A stretch of 64,000 nt of DNA from Hyphomicrobiales bacterium (GCA_900470965.1 UCCS01000064.1:35397-99396), one strand, 5' to 3'. Positions 24,262 through 33,924 are shown, counted from the first letter of the stretch. Notes: a model not told the origin generated them from the sequence alone. A program made the numbers and translations.

Positions 24262-27174
24262 TCAGGCCCGCTTCGTCAGCGGAAACCGTTCCCTCAGCAG
24301 CCGCAGCACCGATTCCGACGGCATCGGCGGGCCGAAGAGATAGCTCTGGCCGTAGCTGCAGCCCATCTTGGCAAGTTCGATCGCATCCTCGTTGGACTCG
24401 ATGCCTTCGGCCACCACCTTCATGTCCAGCTCGCGCGCCATGGCAATCACCGATTTCAAGATCGTCGCCTTCTTGTCGCTGTTGTCGCGCACCAGCGCCT
24501 TGTCGAGCTTGATCGTGTCGAAGGGGAAGCGGGTCAGGTAGGCGAGCGAGGAATAGCCGGTGCCGAAGTCGTCGAGCGCCAGACCGAGGCCGGCCTCTTT
24601 CAGCTTTTGCAGCACGAGGCGAGCCTGTTCCGGGTTCTCCATCACCATGGATTCCGTCAGTTCCAGTTTCAGCCGCGAAGGGTCGCAATGGGTCTTCGCC
24701 AGTACCGAACGGACATCGTCGTAAAGATCGTTGTTGAGAAGCTGCACGCTCGACAGATTGATGGAGACGAAGATCGGCAGCTCGCCGGTCTGGTTCTGCC
24801 ACCCCATCAGGTCGTTGGTCGCCTGCTCCAGCGCGAAGATGCCGAGCGCGCCGATAATATCGGAAGATTCGGCGATCGGGATGAATTCGGACGGCGGGAT
24901 ATTGCCGCGCTTGGGATGTTCCCAGCGCATCAGCGCCTCGAAGCCGGCGATCTCGACATCCTCCAGCCGTGCGATCGGCTGGTAAACCATCGAAAGCTCC
25001 TTGCGCTCGATGGCCCGGCGCAGATCCGATTCAAGCTGCAGGCGATCGGTGCCGAAATCGCGGAAAGCCGGCTGGAACGGTTCCACACGATTGCCGCCAG
25101 CGCGTTTGGCCCGGTACATGGCAAGCTCGGCGTCGCTGAGCAGACCCGACGCGCTCTCCTGCTGGTCCACCCAGGAGGTGAGGCCGATGGAGGCCGTCAG
25201 GATGATCTCGCGGTTGGAGAAATTGATCGGCACCATGATCGCCTTGCTCATCGCATCGGCGAAATCGGCAACCTTGGCCGGATCATGCTCGGAAACGAGG
25301 ATGAGGCCGAATTGATCGCCGGAAAGGCGCGCCAGCGTATCCTGCGGCTTCAGAAGGCGGCGCAGGCGGCGGGTCAGCGCGATCAGGATATTGTCACCGG
25401 CCGCGACACCGAGGGAATCATTGACCAGCTTGTAGCGGTCGATATCGATCACCATGACGGTCGGGCGCAGCGTCTCGCCGCCCGGTGCCAGCGTCAGCAC
25501 CGACTGCAGGCGGTCGATGAACACCTGCCGGTTCGGCAGGCCCGTCAGGTTGTCGTGAAGCGCATCGTGCAGCAGCCGTTCGACGGAATTCTTCTGCTCT
25601 GTCACGTCGACGATCGTGCCCACGCAGCGGATGATCTCGCCATTCGAGCCGAGTACCGGCCGGGCGCGGATCAAGAGCCAGTGGAAGTGACCGTCTTCGG
25701 CGCGGATGCGGAACTCATGGTTCAGCCGCCCGCGGCGATGTTCCAGCAGCACGTCCAGCGTCGCCCGGAAACGGTCGCGATCGTCAGGATGCAGCCGCGG
25801 CAGCCAGTTGCGCGCCGCGCCATGCATCGTGCCCGGTGAAAGCCCGAGCTTGACGGAAACATCGGGAATGGTGACGACACGATCGCGTGCCACATCCCAG
25901 TCCCAGACCATATCGCCCGAGCCCGTCAGCGCCAGCGACTGGCGCTCGAGATCGGAGAACAGCCCCTGCTGGAACGCGCCGCCCGCAAAGGCGTGCTGCA
26001 TGACGGTGAAGCCGATCAGCAGTACGATGAGGACGAGGCCACCGCCAAGTGCCGGCTGGATGATGTCATTGTCGAGCCGGCCGGTGATCGTCATCCATGC
26101 GCCAAACAGCCAGACGAGCGTCAGCGCCCAGGCAGGCACGAGCAGGATGGCGCGGTCATAGCGGTTGAAGCCCAGATAGATGATCAGCAGCAGACCGGTC
26201 GCCGCCGTCAGAGCGAAGGACAGCCGAGCAATGCCAGCCGCAATCGATGGATCGTAGATTGCGACGCCAAACAGCAGCGCGAGGCCAAGAACCCAGGCAA
26301 GCGTGGCATAGCCGAGATGCACATGCCATCGGTTGAGATTGAGATAGGTAAACAGGAAGATCACGAAACTGGAGGCGAGCGCCACCTCCGCACAGGCGCG
26401 CCATATTCGTTGATCCGCAGAGGCGACGCTGATCAGTTTTCCGAGAAAGCCGAAGTCGACGCAGATATAGCCGAGCACTGCCCAGGCAAGCGCCGCCGTC
26501 GCCGGCAGCATCGAGGTTCCCTTGACGACGAAAAGGATCGTCAGGAAGACCGCGAGCAGGCCGGCAATGCCGAGCACTATGCCGCGATAGAGGGTGAAGG
26601 CGTTGATCGTGTCCTTGTAGGCATCCGGCTCCCACAGATAGATCTGCGGCAGGTCGGGTGTGGCAAGCTCGGCGACGAAAGTGATGACGGCGCCAGGGTT
26701 CAGCGTGATGCGAAAGACATCGGCCTCGTCGCTCGGCTGGCGGTCGAGCGCAAAACCTTCGCTCGGCGTGATCGCAATAATGCGCTGCGAGCCGAGATCG
26801 GGCCAGAACAGCTTGGAATTGACGAGACGGAAGTGCGGCGCGACGATAACGCGCTCGAGCTGTTCTTCCGAAACATTGGCGAGCGCAAAGACCGCCCAGT
26901 CACCCTGATGGTTTTCCGAGCTTGCGCGCACTTCGATACGTCGGCGGATACCATCGGCACCGGCGGCGGTGGAAACCTGGAAGGCCTCGCCCTGGTTGGC
27001 GTAGATTTCAGTCGTGGCAGTCAGGTCCAGCGCAGTATCGTCGCGGGAAATCTTAACCGGTTCGGCCGCCTGCACGGTTCCCGCCGCAAGGGCGAATACC
27101 GACAGGAGAAGGGCTGCGATCACCGCGATCACTCGTCCGGACGGTGACGTCAGCAGCATGCGGTCTTTGTTCAT
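24262..27174 (-). CDS. Membrane GGDEF/EAL protein with PAS domain; degenerate GGDEF
   Basis: A 970-residue c-di-GMP-related protein. Order: signal-like N-terminus, periplasmic domain (about 38-190), seven hydrophobic helices (about 190-400), a PAS domain (about 415-545, ending VGTIVDVTEQK), GGDEF (about 550-700) and EAL (about 720-960). The GGDEF signature reads SGDQF at 618-622, so cyclase activity is unlikely. The EAL domain keeps E746-A-L, DDFGTGYSSL and KVVAEGIE, so phosphodiesterase activity is likely. The ATG overlaps the stop of the upstream acetyltransferase gene by four bases. Confidence 0.92.
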   Translation of the reverse strand: MNKDRMLLTSPSGRVIAVIAALLLSVFALAAGTVQAAEPVKISRDDTALDLTATTEIYANQGEAFQVSTAAGADGIRRRIEVRASSENHQGDWAVFALANVSEEQLERVIVAPHFRLVNSKLFWPDLGSQRIIAITPSEGFALDRQPSDEADVFRITLNPGAVITFVAELATPDLPQIYLWEPDAYKDTINAFTLYRGIVLGIAGLLAVFLTILFVVKGTSMLPATAALAWAVLGYICVDFGFLGKLISVASADQRIWRACAEVALASSFVIFLFTYLNLNRWHVHLGYATLAWVLGLALLFGVAIYDPSIAAGIARLSFALTAATGLLLIIYLGFNRYDRAILLVPAWALTLVWLFGAWMTITGRLDNDIIQPALGGGLVLIVLLIGFTVMQHAFAGGAFQQGLFSDLERQSLALTGSGDMVWDWDVARDRVVTIPDVSVKLGLSPGTMHGAARNWLPRLHPDDRDRFRATLDVLLEHRRGRLNHEFRIRAEDGHFHWLLIRARPVLGSNGEIIRCVGTIVDVTEQKNSVERLLHDALHDNLTGLPNRQVFIDRLQSVLTLAPGGETLRPTVMVIDIDRYKLVNDSLGVAAGDNILIALTRRLRRLLKPQDTLARLSGDQFGLILVSEHDPAKVADFADAMSKAIMVPINFSNREIILTASIGLTSWVDQQESASGLLSDAELAMYRAKRAGGNRVEPFQPAFRDFGTDRLQLESDLRRAIERKELSMVYQPIARLEDVEIAGFEALMRWEHPKRGNIPPSEFIPIAESSDIIGALGIFALEQATNDLMGWQNQTGELPIFVSINLSSVQLLNNDLYDDVRSVLAKTHCDPSRLKLELTESMVMENPEQARLVLQKLKEAGLGLALDDFGTGYSSLAYLTRFPFDTIKLDKALVRDNSDKKATILKSVIAMARELDMKVVAEGIESNEDAIELAKMGCSYGQSYLFGPPMPSESVLRLLRERFPLTKRA

Positions 27175-27785
27175 CGGCTGTTGGGTTTCCTGCCTGTATC
27201 CGCGTCGGTGGCTAAGCGTGAAAACATCACGTGATCATGCCACTGACCGTTGATCTTCAAATATCCGCGCAGGTAGCCTTCCCGCTGGAACCCGGCTTTC
27301 TCAAGCAGGCGAATGCTCCGTGCGTTGTCTGGAATACAGGCTGCTTCGATACGGTGCAACTCAAGCCCTGTGAAGATATAGGGAATAACCAATTGAAGTG
27401 CGGCGAACATATGTCCCTGGCCGGCATAACGCTCGCCCATCCAGTAGCCGATCATGCAGCTTTGGGCGGCCCCCCGGCGGATATAGCCGATGGTGATGCC
27501 GCCGACGAGCGTCATATCCTTTCTCAGAAAAATAAAGAGCGGGATCGCCTGCCCGGAGGCATATTCCTGCTTGCCGCGGATGACGCGGGCGCGAAACGAG
27601 CCTTCGGTCAGCTCGTCGCGCCGCCAGGTCGGCTCCCAGGGTTCCAGAAAGCGGCGGCTGTCGGCGCGAAGCCGGTGCCACTGGTTGAAATCCTGGTAGC
27701 GCGGCAGGCGCAGGACATATTTATCGTTCTCGAGTTCGACCGCTTCAGGCTGTCGCGAAAGGAACCGAAAAACCGATTTTGGCAT
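27171..27785 (-). CDS. RimJ/RimL-type N-acetyltransferase
   Basis: A 204-residue GNAT protein of the ribosomal-protein alanine acetyltransferase group. The acetyl-CoA loop is GERYAGQGHM and the C-terminal ARSIRLLEKAGFQREGYLRGYLKINGQWHDHVMFS is the RimJ pattern. The start at 27785 follows GGGGG. It lies between the M16 peptidase gene (30 bases upstream) and the GGDEF/EAL gene (overlap), probably in one operon that starts with thrC. Confidence 0.9.
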   Translation of the reverse strand: MPKSVFRFLSRQPEAVELENDKYVLRLPRYQDFNQWHRLRADSRRFLEPWEPTWRRDELTEGSFRARVIRGKQEYASGQAIPLFIFLRKDMTLVGGITIGYIRRGAAQSCMIGYWMGERYAGQGHMFAALQLVIPYIFTGLELHRIEAACIPDNARSIRLLEKAGFQREGYLRGYLKINGQWHDHVMFSRLATDADTGRKPNSR

Positions 27786-27815
27786 CGATAACCCCCGGCG
27801 CAACGTATGTGTCGG

Positions 27816-29114
27816 TCAGCGGCTTGCCTGCTTCGTCTTCGGTGCCGGAACCGAAAGCGAGGCGGTGATGTCTTCCATCGGGGCAAGCTGCTCGAGCGGA
27901 CCGATCGCCGAAAGCGTCGGGACGGTATCGTAGAAAAGGCGACCGGCAAGATCGGTCAGGCGCTCGACGGTGATACCCTCTAGCCGCTCCATCATTTCCG
28001 GATTGGAGATCGGACGGCCATAAAGCATCATCTGCCGGGCAATCTGGCCGGCGCGGGCAGCGGGGCTTTCCTGTCCCATGAGAAGCTGGGCGCGGATCTG
28101 CGCCCGTGCGCGCTCGATTTCCTTCTGGTCGATATTGTCCGCCGACTTGTGCAACTCGTCGATGATGACCGGCACCAGCTCCGGCAGGTTCTCGCCACCG
28201 GTTGCGGCATGGATGCCGAAGATGCCGGTGTCGGAAAAGCCCCAGTGGAAAGCGTAGACGGAGTAACAGAGGCCGCGAAACTCGCGTACTTCCTGGAAGA
28301 GGCGGGAGGACATGCCGCCGCCGAGGATATTGGCGAGGATCTGTGAGCAGTAGAAATCGCGGGCATGATAGGCCTTGCCCTCGAAGCCGAGCAGTATCTG
28401 CGCGTCCATGAGGTCGCGCGGCTCGCGCACATTGCCGCCGATATAGCGTGCAGCCTCCATGACTGGCGGCGCGTTGGGCGTGGTCGGCAGGCTGGCGAAG
28501 CGATCCTCGACCATGCGCACGAATTCGTCATGCTCGACGGCGCCGGTTGCGACCACGAACATCCGGTCGGTCGTGTAGTTGCGGCCGAGATAGGTGCGGA
28601 TCTGCTGCGGCGTGAAGGAAACGACGGTCTCCGGCGTGCCGAGGATCGGCCGGCCGAGCGTCTGGCCACGATAGGCGACCTCGGAGAAGCGGTCGAAGAC
28701 GACGTCGTCGGGCGTGTCGTTGGCCGCGTTGATCTCCTGCAGGATGACCTGCTTCTCGCGCTCCAGCTCTTCTTCCTCGAAGGCAGATTCCGTCAGAATA
28801 TCGGCGAGGATATCGACGGCGAGCGGCACGTGATCCTTCAGAACGCGGGCATAATAAGAGGTCGTCTCGGTGGACGTCGCGGCGTTCACTTCGCCGCCGA
28901 CATCCTCGATTTCCTCGGCGATCTCACGGGCGGTACGTCGTGCCGTTCCCTTGAAGGCCATGTGTTCGAGCAGGTGGGCAATGCCGTGTTCGTCTTCCGT
29001 CTCGTTGCGCGAACCTGATTTGATCCAGACTCCGAGCGCAGCGCTTTCAAGGTGCGGCATGGTCTGTGTGACTACTGTCAGCCCGGATTTGAGCCGGGTG
29101 CACTCAACTGTCAT
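27816..29114 (-). CDS. M16 family zinc peptidase (processing peptidase type)
   Basis: A 432-residue peptidase of the pitrilysin family. The inverted zinc motif HxxEH is HLLEH at residues 47-51, with the distal Glu in EEIEDVGGEVNAATSTETT. The C-terminal half has the GGGMSSRLFQEVREFRGLCYSVYAF segment of the second homologous domain. Such single-chain bacterial enzymes resemble the mitochondrial processing peptidase beta subunit. It follows thrC by 27 bases, an order seen often in rhizobia. Confidence 0.93.
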   Translation of the reverse strand: MTVECTRLKSGLTVVTQTMPHLESAALGVWIKSGSRNETEDEHGIAHLLEHMAFKGTARRTAREIAEEIEDVGGEVNAATSTETTSYYARVLKDHVPLAVDILADILTESAFEEEELEREKQVILQEINAANDTPDDVVFDRFSEVAYRGQTLGRPILGTPETVVSFTPQQIRTYLGRNYTTDRMFVVATGAVEHDEFVRMVEDRFASLPTTPNAPPVMEAARYIGGNVREPRDLMDAQILLGFEGKAYHARDFYCSQILANILGGGMSSRLFQEVREFRGLCYSVYAFHWGFSDTGIFGIHAATGGENLPELVPVIIDELHKSADNIDQKEIERARAQIRAQLLMGQESPAARAGQIARQMMLYGRPISNPEMMERLEGITVERLTDLAGRLFYDTVPTLSAIGPLEQLAPMEDITASLSVPAPKTKQASR

Positions 29115-29141
29115 GTGCTATCTTTCTGCGCCTGCCGTCAT

Positions 29142-30542
29142 CTAGCTGCGGGCATGCTTGCCGATAAAGGTTTCAACCGCTTTGAGCTCGGGCTCGATGA
29201 TCTGGAAGCGCTCCTCCCTGTGCATCACATCAGCAAGCCACGTCGGAAGCGCCGGGTCAATACCGGAGGCGGATTTTACGGCAGCCGGGAATTTCGCCGG
29301 ATGAGCAGTGGCAAGCGTCACCATCGGCGTATTCGGCTTTTCTCGCTTGGCGGCCACGAAGACGCCGATCGCCGAATGCGGATCGAGCAGATAGCCGGTT
29401 TCCGCATAGGTCTTGCGGATCGTTTCCGCCACCTGGCGCTCGCTTGCGCGGCCGGCACGGAAATCCTTCTTGATGAATTTCAGCGCTTCGGGCGAGATCT
29501 CGAAACCATTGGATTGCTTGAGGCTTTCCATGGAGGCACGCACCTTGGAGGCGTCGCGGTCATAGGCCTCGAACAGCAGCCGCTCGAAGTTGGAGGATAT
29601 CTGGATGTCCATGGAAGGGGAGGTCGTAGCCTTCACCGCTTTCATGTCATAACGGCCGGTCTTCAGCGTCCGCGCCAGGATATCGTTCTCATTGGTGGCG
29701 ATGACGAGCTTGTCGATCGGCAGGCCCATGCGCTTGGCACAGTAGCCGGCGAAGATATCGCCGAAATTCCCAGTCGGTACCGTGAATGAGATCTTCCGGT
29801 CCGGTCCGCCGAGTGCGATCGCCGTCGTGAAATAATAGACGATCTGGGCCATGATGCGCGCCCAGTTGATCGAGTTGACGCCCGAGAGCTTCACCTTGTC
29901 GCGGAAGGCCGCGTCATTGAACATGGCTTTGACGAGGTTCTGGCAATCGTCGAAATTGCCTTCGACGGCAAGCGCATGCACATTACCTGATGTCGACGTC
30001 GTCATCTGCCGCTGCTGTACCGGCGAGACCTTGCCATGTGGGAAGAGGATGAAGATGTCGGTGCGCTCACGGCCGGCAAAGGCGTCGATCGCAGCGCCAC
30101 CGGTGTCGCCCGAGGTGGCGCCGACGATGGTCGCCCGCTCGCCGCGCTTTTCCAGGGCGTAATCCATCAGGCGGGCAAGAAGCTGCATCGCCACATCCTT
30201 GAAGGCGAGCGTCGTGCCGTGGAAGAGTTCCATCAAGAAACTGTTCGGGCCGGTCTGTACCAGCGGCGCGATTGCCGGATGGCGGAAAGTGCCGTAGGCT
30301 TCGTCGATCATCGCCCGGAAGGTTTCATCGGGGATTTCGCCATTGGTGAAGGGCGAAAGGATGGTGAAGGCGATCTCCTGATAGCTCTTGCCACGCAGCG
30401 CCCGGATTTCCTTCTTGGAAAAACTCGGCCACTTGCGGGGAACGTAGAGCCCGCCATCGCGCGCCAGCCCTGCCAGAAGGGCGTCACAAAAGCCGAGGGA
30501 AGAGGCCTCGCCGCGGGTCGAGATATAGTCCACGTTCGTCAT
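29142..30542 (-). CDS. thrC: Threonine synthase
   Basis: A 466-residue pyridoxal-phosphate enzyme that turns O-phosphohomoserine into threonine, completing the path that uses thrB in this window. The cofactor lysine is K115 in HGTTLAFKDVAMQ; the phosphate-binding loop is TSGDTGGAA, and TVPTGNFGDIFAGY is also typical. The start is set at the ATG at 30542 (MTNVDYISTRG) although the ribosome site is weak. It is the first gene of the thrC-peptidase-GNAT-EAL series. Confidence 0.95.
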   Translation of the reverse strand: MTNVDYISTRGEASSLGFCDALLAGLARDGGLYVPRKWPSFSKKEIRALRGKSYQEIAFTILSPFTNGEIPDETFRAMIDEAYGTFRHPAIAPLVQTGPNSFLMELFHGTTLAFKDVAMQLLARLMDYALEKRGERATIVGATSGDTGGAAIDAFAGRERTDIFILFPHGKVSPVQQRQMTTSTSGNVHALAVEGNFDDCQNLVKAMFNDAAFRDKVKLSGVNSINWARIMAQIVYYFTTAIALGGPDRKISFTVPTGNFGDIFAGYCAKRMGLPIDKLVIATNENDILARTLKTGRYDMKAVKATTSPSMDIQISSNFERLLFEAYDRDASKVRASMESLKQSNGFEISPEALKFIKKDFRAGRASERQVAETIRKTYAETGYLLDPHSAIGVFVAAKREKPNTPMVTLATAHPAKFPAAVKSASGIDPALPTWLADVMHREERFQIIEPELKAVETFIGKHARS

Positions 30543-30809
30543 CCTTGATCTATGGCTGGAGAAATTCGGCGCGCAAACGGGACGCTGCCGTTCGGCCGAA
30601 AAGAGGGGGCTTAACGGCCTGTCGGGGCAGTGCCGCAGGTATCCTATTGAACTTGCCCGCATCCGGCGCCGAAAAGTGCATCAAAACGGTGCTTACCCAA
30701 TCGATTTTTCTTTGCGCCGCTGATATAGACCATCGCCAACTGTCATGAAAGGCCTTGCGCGAAAGTCGCAAGCACCTAGAAGAAAAGCGTTTGCAAGGGG
30801 TGGAATATC

Positions 30810-31493
30810 GTGCTCGGCAAGGTCTCTCGTCTCATCGTTTCCGCATCCCTTCTTGCGGCTCTTGCCGGCTGCAATTCGCTCGGCCTCGGCGGCGATAGCA
30901 AGCCTGAAGCTGCAAGTGCGAGCAGCGGTCCCGCTTCGCTTCAGCCGAACGGCAATGCCCAGATCATGCCGGTCGCGCCGACCAGTCCTTCGTCGAGCCA
31001 GGCTCCGATCGGCACCGGCGTTACCGCGCAAGGAACGGTCGCGCCCGTTGTGCAGGGTGCATGCCCGCAGATCTTCATGCGTGACCAGGACGCGATCTAC
31101 CGCACCTATGCGAAAGGTGCGAAGACCGGTGATCCGCAGCAGGTCGTCTTCCAGGCATCTTTCGGCGACTATAGCCGCCAGTGCATGCTCAACGACACGG
31201 CGCTCTCCATGACCGTCGTGGCGCAGCTTCGTCTTGTTGCCGGCCCAGGCGGCACGCCAGGCCCGGTCACGCTGCCGATCCGCATCTCGGTGCTGGATGG
31301 ACAGGACGTCCTGTCGTCCGAAGTCGTCAATTTCCCGACGCAGATCCCGGCTGGCGCGCCGGCCACGCAGGTCATCTTCCGCCACGAGGGCATCAAGATG
31401 CCGGTCGGCTCCGGCGCGCTGGTCCGAGTCAATGTCGGCTTCGACAATCAGCCCGCCAAGAACGTCAAAAACTCCAAGAAGAAAAGCAGCTGA
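30810..31493 (+). CDS. Lipoprotein of unknown function
   Basis: A 227-residue outer-membrane or periplasmic lipoprotein. The lipobox LAGC places the lipid-bearing cysteine at residue 21, followed by a Ser/Pro/Ala-rich linker and a beta-rich domain with three cysteines. It ends in a Lys-rich tail (KNVKNSKKKSS). The start is a GTG with AAGGGG upstream. No known family was recognised. Confidence 0.8.
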   Translation: MLGKVSRLIVSASLLAALAGCNSLGLGGDSKPEAASASSGPASLQPNGNAQIMPVAPTSPSSSQAPIGTGVTAQGTVAPVVQGACPQIFMRDQDAIYRTYAKGAKTGDPQQVVFQASFGDYSRQCMLNDTALSMTVVAQLRLVAGPGGTPGPVTLPIRISVLDGQDVLSSEVVNFPTQIPAGAPATQVIFRHEGIKMPVGSGALVRVNVGFDNQPAKNVKNSKKKSS

Positions 31494-31624
31494 GGCGCCG
31501 GCTGCTGACAATCGCTGAGCCCCAATGGCTTCGCGAAGGCGGGCGCGCCTCTGCAAACAAAAACCCGTTGCGTGAATAAGAGCCGCCGTTTCTTGGAGGC
31601 ATCAGGGCAGCGAAGCTGCTGCCC

Positions 31625-32314
31625 TTAAAGCACGCCTTCCCACTCTGCCAATGCGGCGACAACGCCTGGCAGATCGTTCATGCGGGAAATTACCGTCTCC
31701 GCGCCCGCATCCGTCAGTTTATCAGCATGCGAGGCATAGGTGTGCGAACCGCCGGTGAAGCCGATCACCCGCATGCCGGCAGCGCGTGCAGCATGAACAC
31801 CATGCGTGGAATCTTCGACGACAACGGTCCTGGAGGGCGAAACGCCCATCTGGCTTGCGCCGTGAAGGAAGATATCGGGCTTTGGCTTGGCACGGTCGGG
31901 ACCGAGATCCTTGGCGGAGAAGATATTGGGGGCGAAGAGCTTCTTCAGTCCGACCTTGCCCAGCATCATGTCAAGCCGCTGGCTCGACGAGTTCGAGCAG
32001 ATACAACGCTTCATCGACAGGCGGCTGACGGCGAATTCGACGCCGGGAATGGCCTGCACTTCCTGTTCGAGCCGGATGTCCAGAAGCTTCTGCGACTGAT
32101 CGAGCAGCGATGCCGAAATCGGAATGCTGGCTTCCCGTTCGATTTGGAAGAGGATATCGCGCCAGGTGAGACCGGCGAAGCGCTCGTTCATTTCCTCGAC
32201 GCTGATCGGATAGCCTGCTTCCGTCAGCAGCTTGGATTCAACATCCGCTGCGATGATTTCGGAATCGACCAGAACGCCGTCGCAGTCGAAGATGATGAGG
32301 TCGAAGCCGTCCAT
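31625..32314 (-). CDS. HAD family hydrolase (phosphoglycolate phosphatase-like)
   Basis: A 229-residue HAD enzyme. Motif I is IIFDCDGVLVDSE near residues 7-19, motif II is ICSNSSSQ, motif III lysine is in KPKPDIF and motif IV is VVVEDSTHG. The cap domain is of the helical C1 type, as in phosphoglycolate phosphatase and beta-phosphoglucomutase. The substrate is not known. An inverted repeat, AGGGCAG/CTGCCCT, overlaps its stop codon (31604-31625). Confidence 0.88.
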   Translation of the reverse strand: MDGFDLIIFDCDGVLVDSEIIAADVESKLLTEAGYPISVEEMNERFAGLTWRDILFQIEREASIPISASLLDQSQKLLDIRLEQEVQAIPGVEFAVSRLSMKRCICSNSSSQRLDMMLGKVGLKKLFAPNIFSAKDLGPDRAKPKPDIFLHGASQMGVSPSRTVVVEDSTHGVHAARAAGMRVIGFTGGSHTYASHADKLTDAGAETVISRMNDLPGVVAALAEWEGVL

Positions 32315-32467
32315 ATACTCATGCCTTGTTTGGGGATGATGGGGCTTTACACGATGGCCGCCGAAAGCTCAACCGATGACCGGGCATGGCTGGATTGCGC
32401 CATGCGGGCGGCTTTGCCGTAACGGCTGTCATATGACCTCGACAAGCCCTGCAGGGCTCGCTACTTG

Positions 32468-33142
32468 ATGACAATGAGCAGGGAACCCGAAGACACCATC
32501 GCCGCGCGTATTGCCCGCGTGCTTGCAGAGCGCATCGTGCATGGCGAACTCGCGCCCGGCGCCCGTCTTCGGCAGGACCATATCGCCGAAGAATTCGAGA
32601 CCAGCCATGTACCCGTGCGCGAGGCCTTTCGCCGGCTCGAAGCGCAGGGGCTGGCAATCAGCGAGCCGCGCCGTGGTGTCCGTGTCGCCTCCTTCGATCT
32701 TGCCGAAGTGCGCGAAGTGGCGGAAATGCGCGCCGCCCTCGAAGTGCTCGCCCTGAAGCACGCCACCCGCCACCTGACGCCCGCCATCCTCGATGCCGCG
32801 GAAGAGGCGACGCGCGAGGGCGATGCCGCTGCCGATGTGCATGCCTGGGAGGAGGCAAACCGCCGCTTCCATCGCCTCATCCTCACCCCTTGCGCCATGC
32901 CGCGCCTGCTCGCCTCAATCGACGACCTGCATGCGGCGAGCGCCCGCTTCCTGTTTTCGGCCTGGCGTTCGGGTTGGGAAAAGCGCACGGATCACGACCA
33001 TCGCGCCATTCTTGCCGCACTTCGCCAAGGCAAGGCGGAAGAGGCTGCCGCCATCCTGCAGAAGCATGTGCAGTGGATCGGACGCGCTCCGCAGCCCGCC
33101 CAGAAGGGCGGCGAGCGGGAAGCCTTTGCTATCGTCGGCTAA
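32468..33142 (+). CDS. bioR: GntR family biotin regulator BioR
   Basis: A 224-residue FadR-subfamily regulator. The winged helix spans about residues 10-75 (ERIVHGELAPGARLRQDHIA and VPVREAFRRLEAQGL), followed by a helical FCD effector domain with the metal-site residues in EEANRRFHRLIL and DHDHRAIL. Its position directly before bioY, and BioR-type boxes on both sides of the bioY promoter, identify it as BioR, the alphaproteobacterial repressor of biotin genes. The start could also be TTG 32465 or ATG 32474. Confidence 0.88.
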   Translation: MTMSREPEDTIAARIARVLAERIVHGELAPGARLRQDHIAEEFETSHVPVREAFRRLEAQGLAISEPRRGVRVASFDLAEVREVAEMRAALEVLALKHATRHLTPAILDAAEEATREGDAAADVHAWEEANRRFHRLILTPCAMPRLLASIDDLHAASARFLFSAWRSGWEKRTDHDHRAILAALRQGKAEEAAAILQKHVQWIGRAPQPAQKGGEREAFAIVG

Positions 33143-33151
33143 ATTCCAAAA

Positions 33152-33161
33152 TTATAGATAA
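33152..33161 (+). promoter_or_regulatory. BioR box 1
   Basis: TTATAGATAA matches the published BioR operator pattern TTATMKATAA. It lies nine bases after the bioR stop, at the start of the bioY leader region. The flanks (AAAATTATAGATAATTT) are shared with box 2 in inverted orientation. Confidence 0.8.
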
Positions 33162-33304
33162 TTTCAGAACGTGCGAAATTTCCTGATTTTCGGGCGTTTT
33201 GGCGTGTGCTTGCGCCCGCTTGTGGATCAAGCGCATTCGAATCCCATACGCATGCTCTTGCGCTGCGCAAGAATCTCCGCCATCAAATAGATGGGAATCA
33301 AAAA

Positions 33305-33314
33305 TTATCTATAA
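33305..33314 (+). promoter_or_regulatory. BioR box 2
   Basis: TTATCTATAA, the reverse complement of box 1, lies 19 bases before the bioY start and just upstream of its AAAGGAG ribosome site. A repressor here would block either RNA polymerase or translation start of the bioY message. Confidence 0.85.
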
Positions 33315-33333
33315 TTTTGAAAAGGAGAATTTC

Positions 33334-33924
33334 ATGTCCCTCTCTGACCAGTCCCGTCATATCGCTTTCGATCCGCTGCGCCTTTCCGCACGGTCGATTG
33401 CGGTCAAATATCTCTTCGTTCTCGCCGGTACGCTGGTGCTTGCCCTTGCCTCGCAGATCTCGGTGCCGATGGTGCCGGTGCCGATCACCATGCAGACATT
33501 CGCCGTCACCATGATCGGCGCGCTCTATGGCTGGCGCCTCGGCACGCTCACCGTTCTTGCCTGGCTCGGCGAGGCCATGCTCGGCGCACCGGTACTGGCA
33601 AACGGTTCAGGCGGTCTTGCGCCCTTTGCCGGGCCGACGGCTGGTTATCTCGTCGCCTTTCCGCTGATGGCGCTGATGGTCGGCTGGCTCGCCGAGCGCG
33701 GCTGGACCGGCGATAATATTATCAGAAGCTTCACCGCTCACCTTGCTGCAAACATCTTCTGCCTCGCCCTTGGTGGCATCTATCTCGCCTCGCTGATTGG
33801 AGCGGAAAAAGGCTGGCTGCTCGGCGTCGCGCCCTTCATCCTCGGCGGCGTGCTGAAGTCCGCACTCGCTGCGGCCGTGCTCAAGGGCATCCGCATCTAT
33901 GGCGGCCGGGCAGAGCTGCATTGA
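33334..33924 (+). CDS. bioY: Biotin transporter BioY
   Basis: A 196-residue S component of the biotin ECF transporter with six hydrophobic helices. Characteristic segments are ASQISVPMVPVPITMQTFAV and GEAMLGAPVLANGSGG. No energy-coupling genes (bioMN) are next to it, so it may act alone or with a shared module. The ATG has AAAGGAG upstream. The next gene overlaps its stop. Confidence 0.95.
   Translation: MSLSDQSRHIAFDPLRLSARSIAVKYLFVLAGTLVLALASQISVPMVPVPITMQTFAVTMIGALYGWRLGTLTVLAWLGEAMLGAPVLANGSGGLAPFAGPTAGYLVAFPLMALMVGWLAERGWTGDNIIRSFTAHLAANIFCLALGGIYLASLIGAEKGWLLGVAPFILGGVLKSALAAAVLKGIRIYGGRAELH

Noticed and set aside
24181..25839. A 552-codon open frame on the plus strand opposite the GGDEF/EAL gene.
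   Set aside because: The minus-strand protein has full EAL motifs; the plus-strand product is low-complexity Arg/His/Gln.
31604..31625. Inverted repeat AGGGCAG/CTGCCCT between the lipoprotein and HAD genes as a terminator.
   Set aside because: The stem overlaps the HAD stop codon and has no T-run on either strand; left as a note only.
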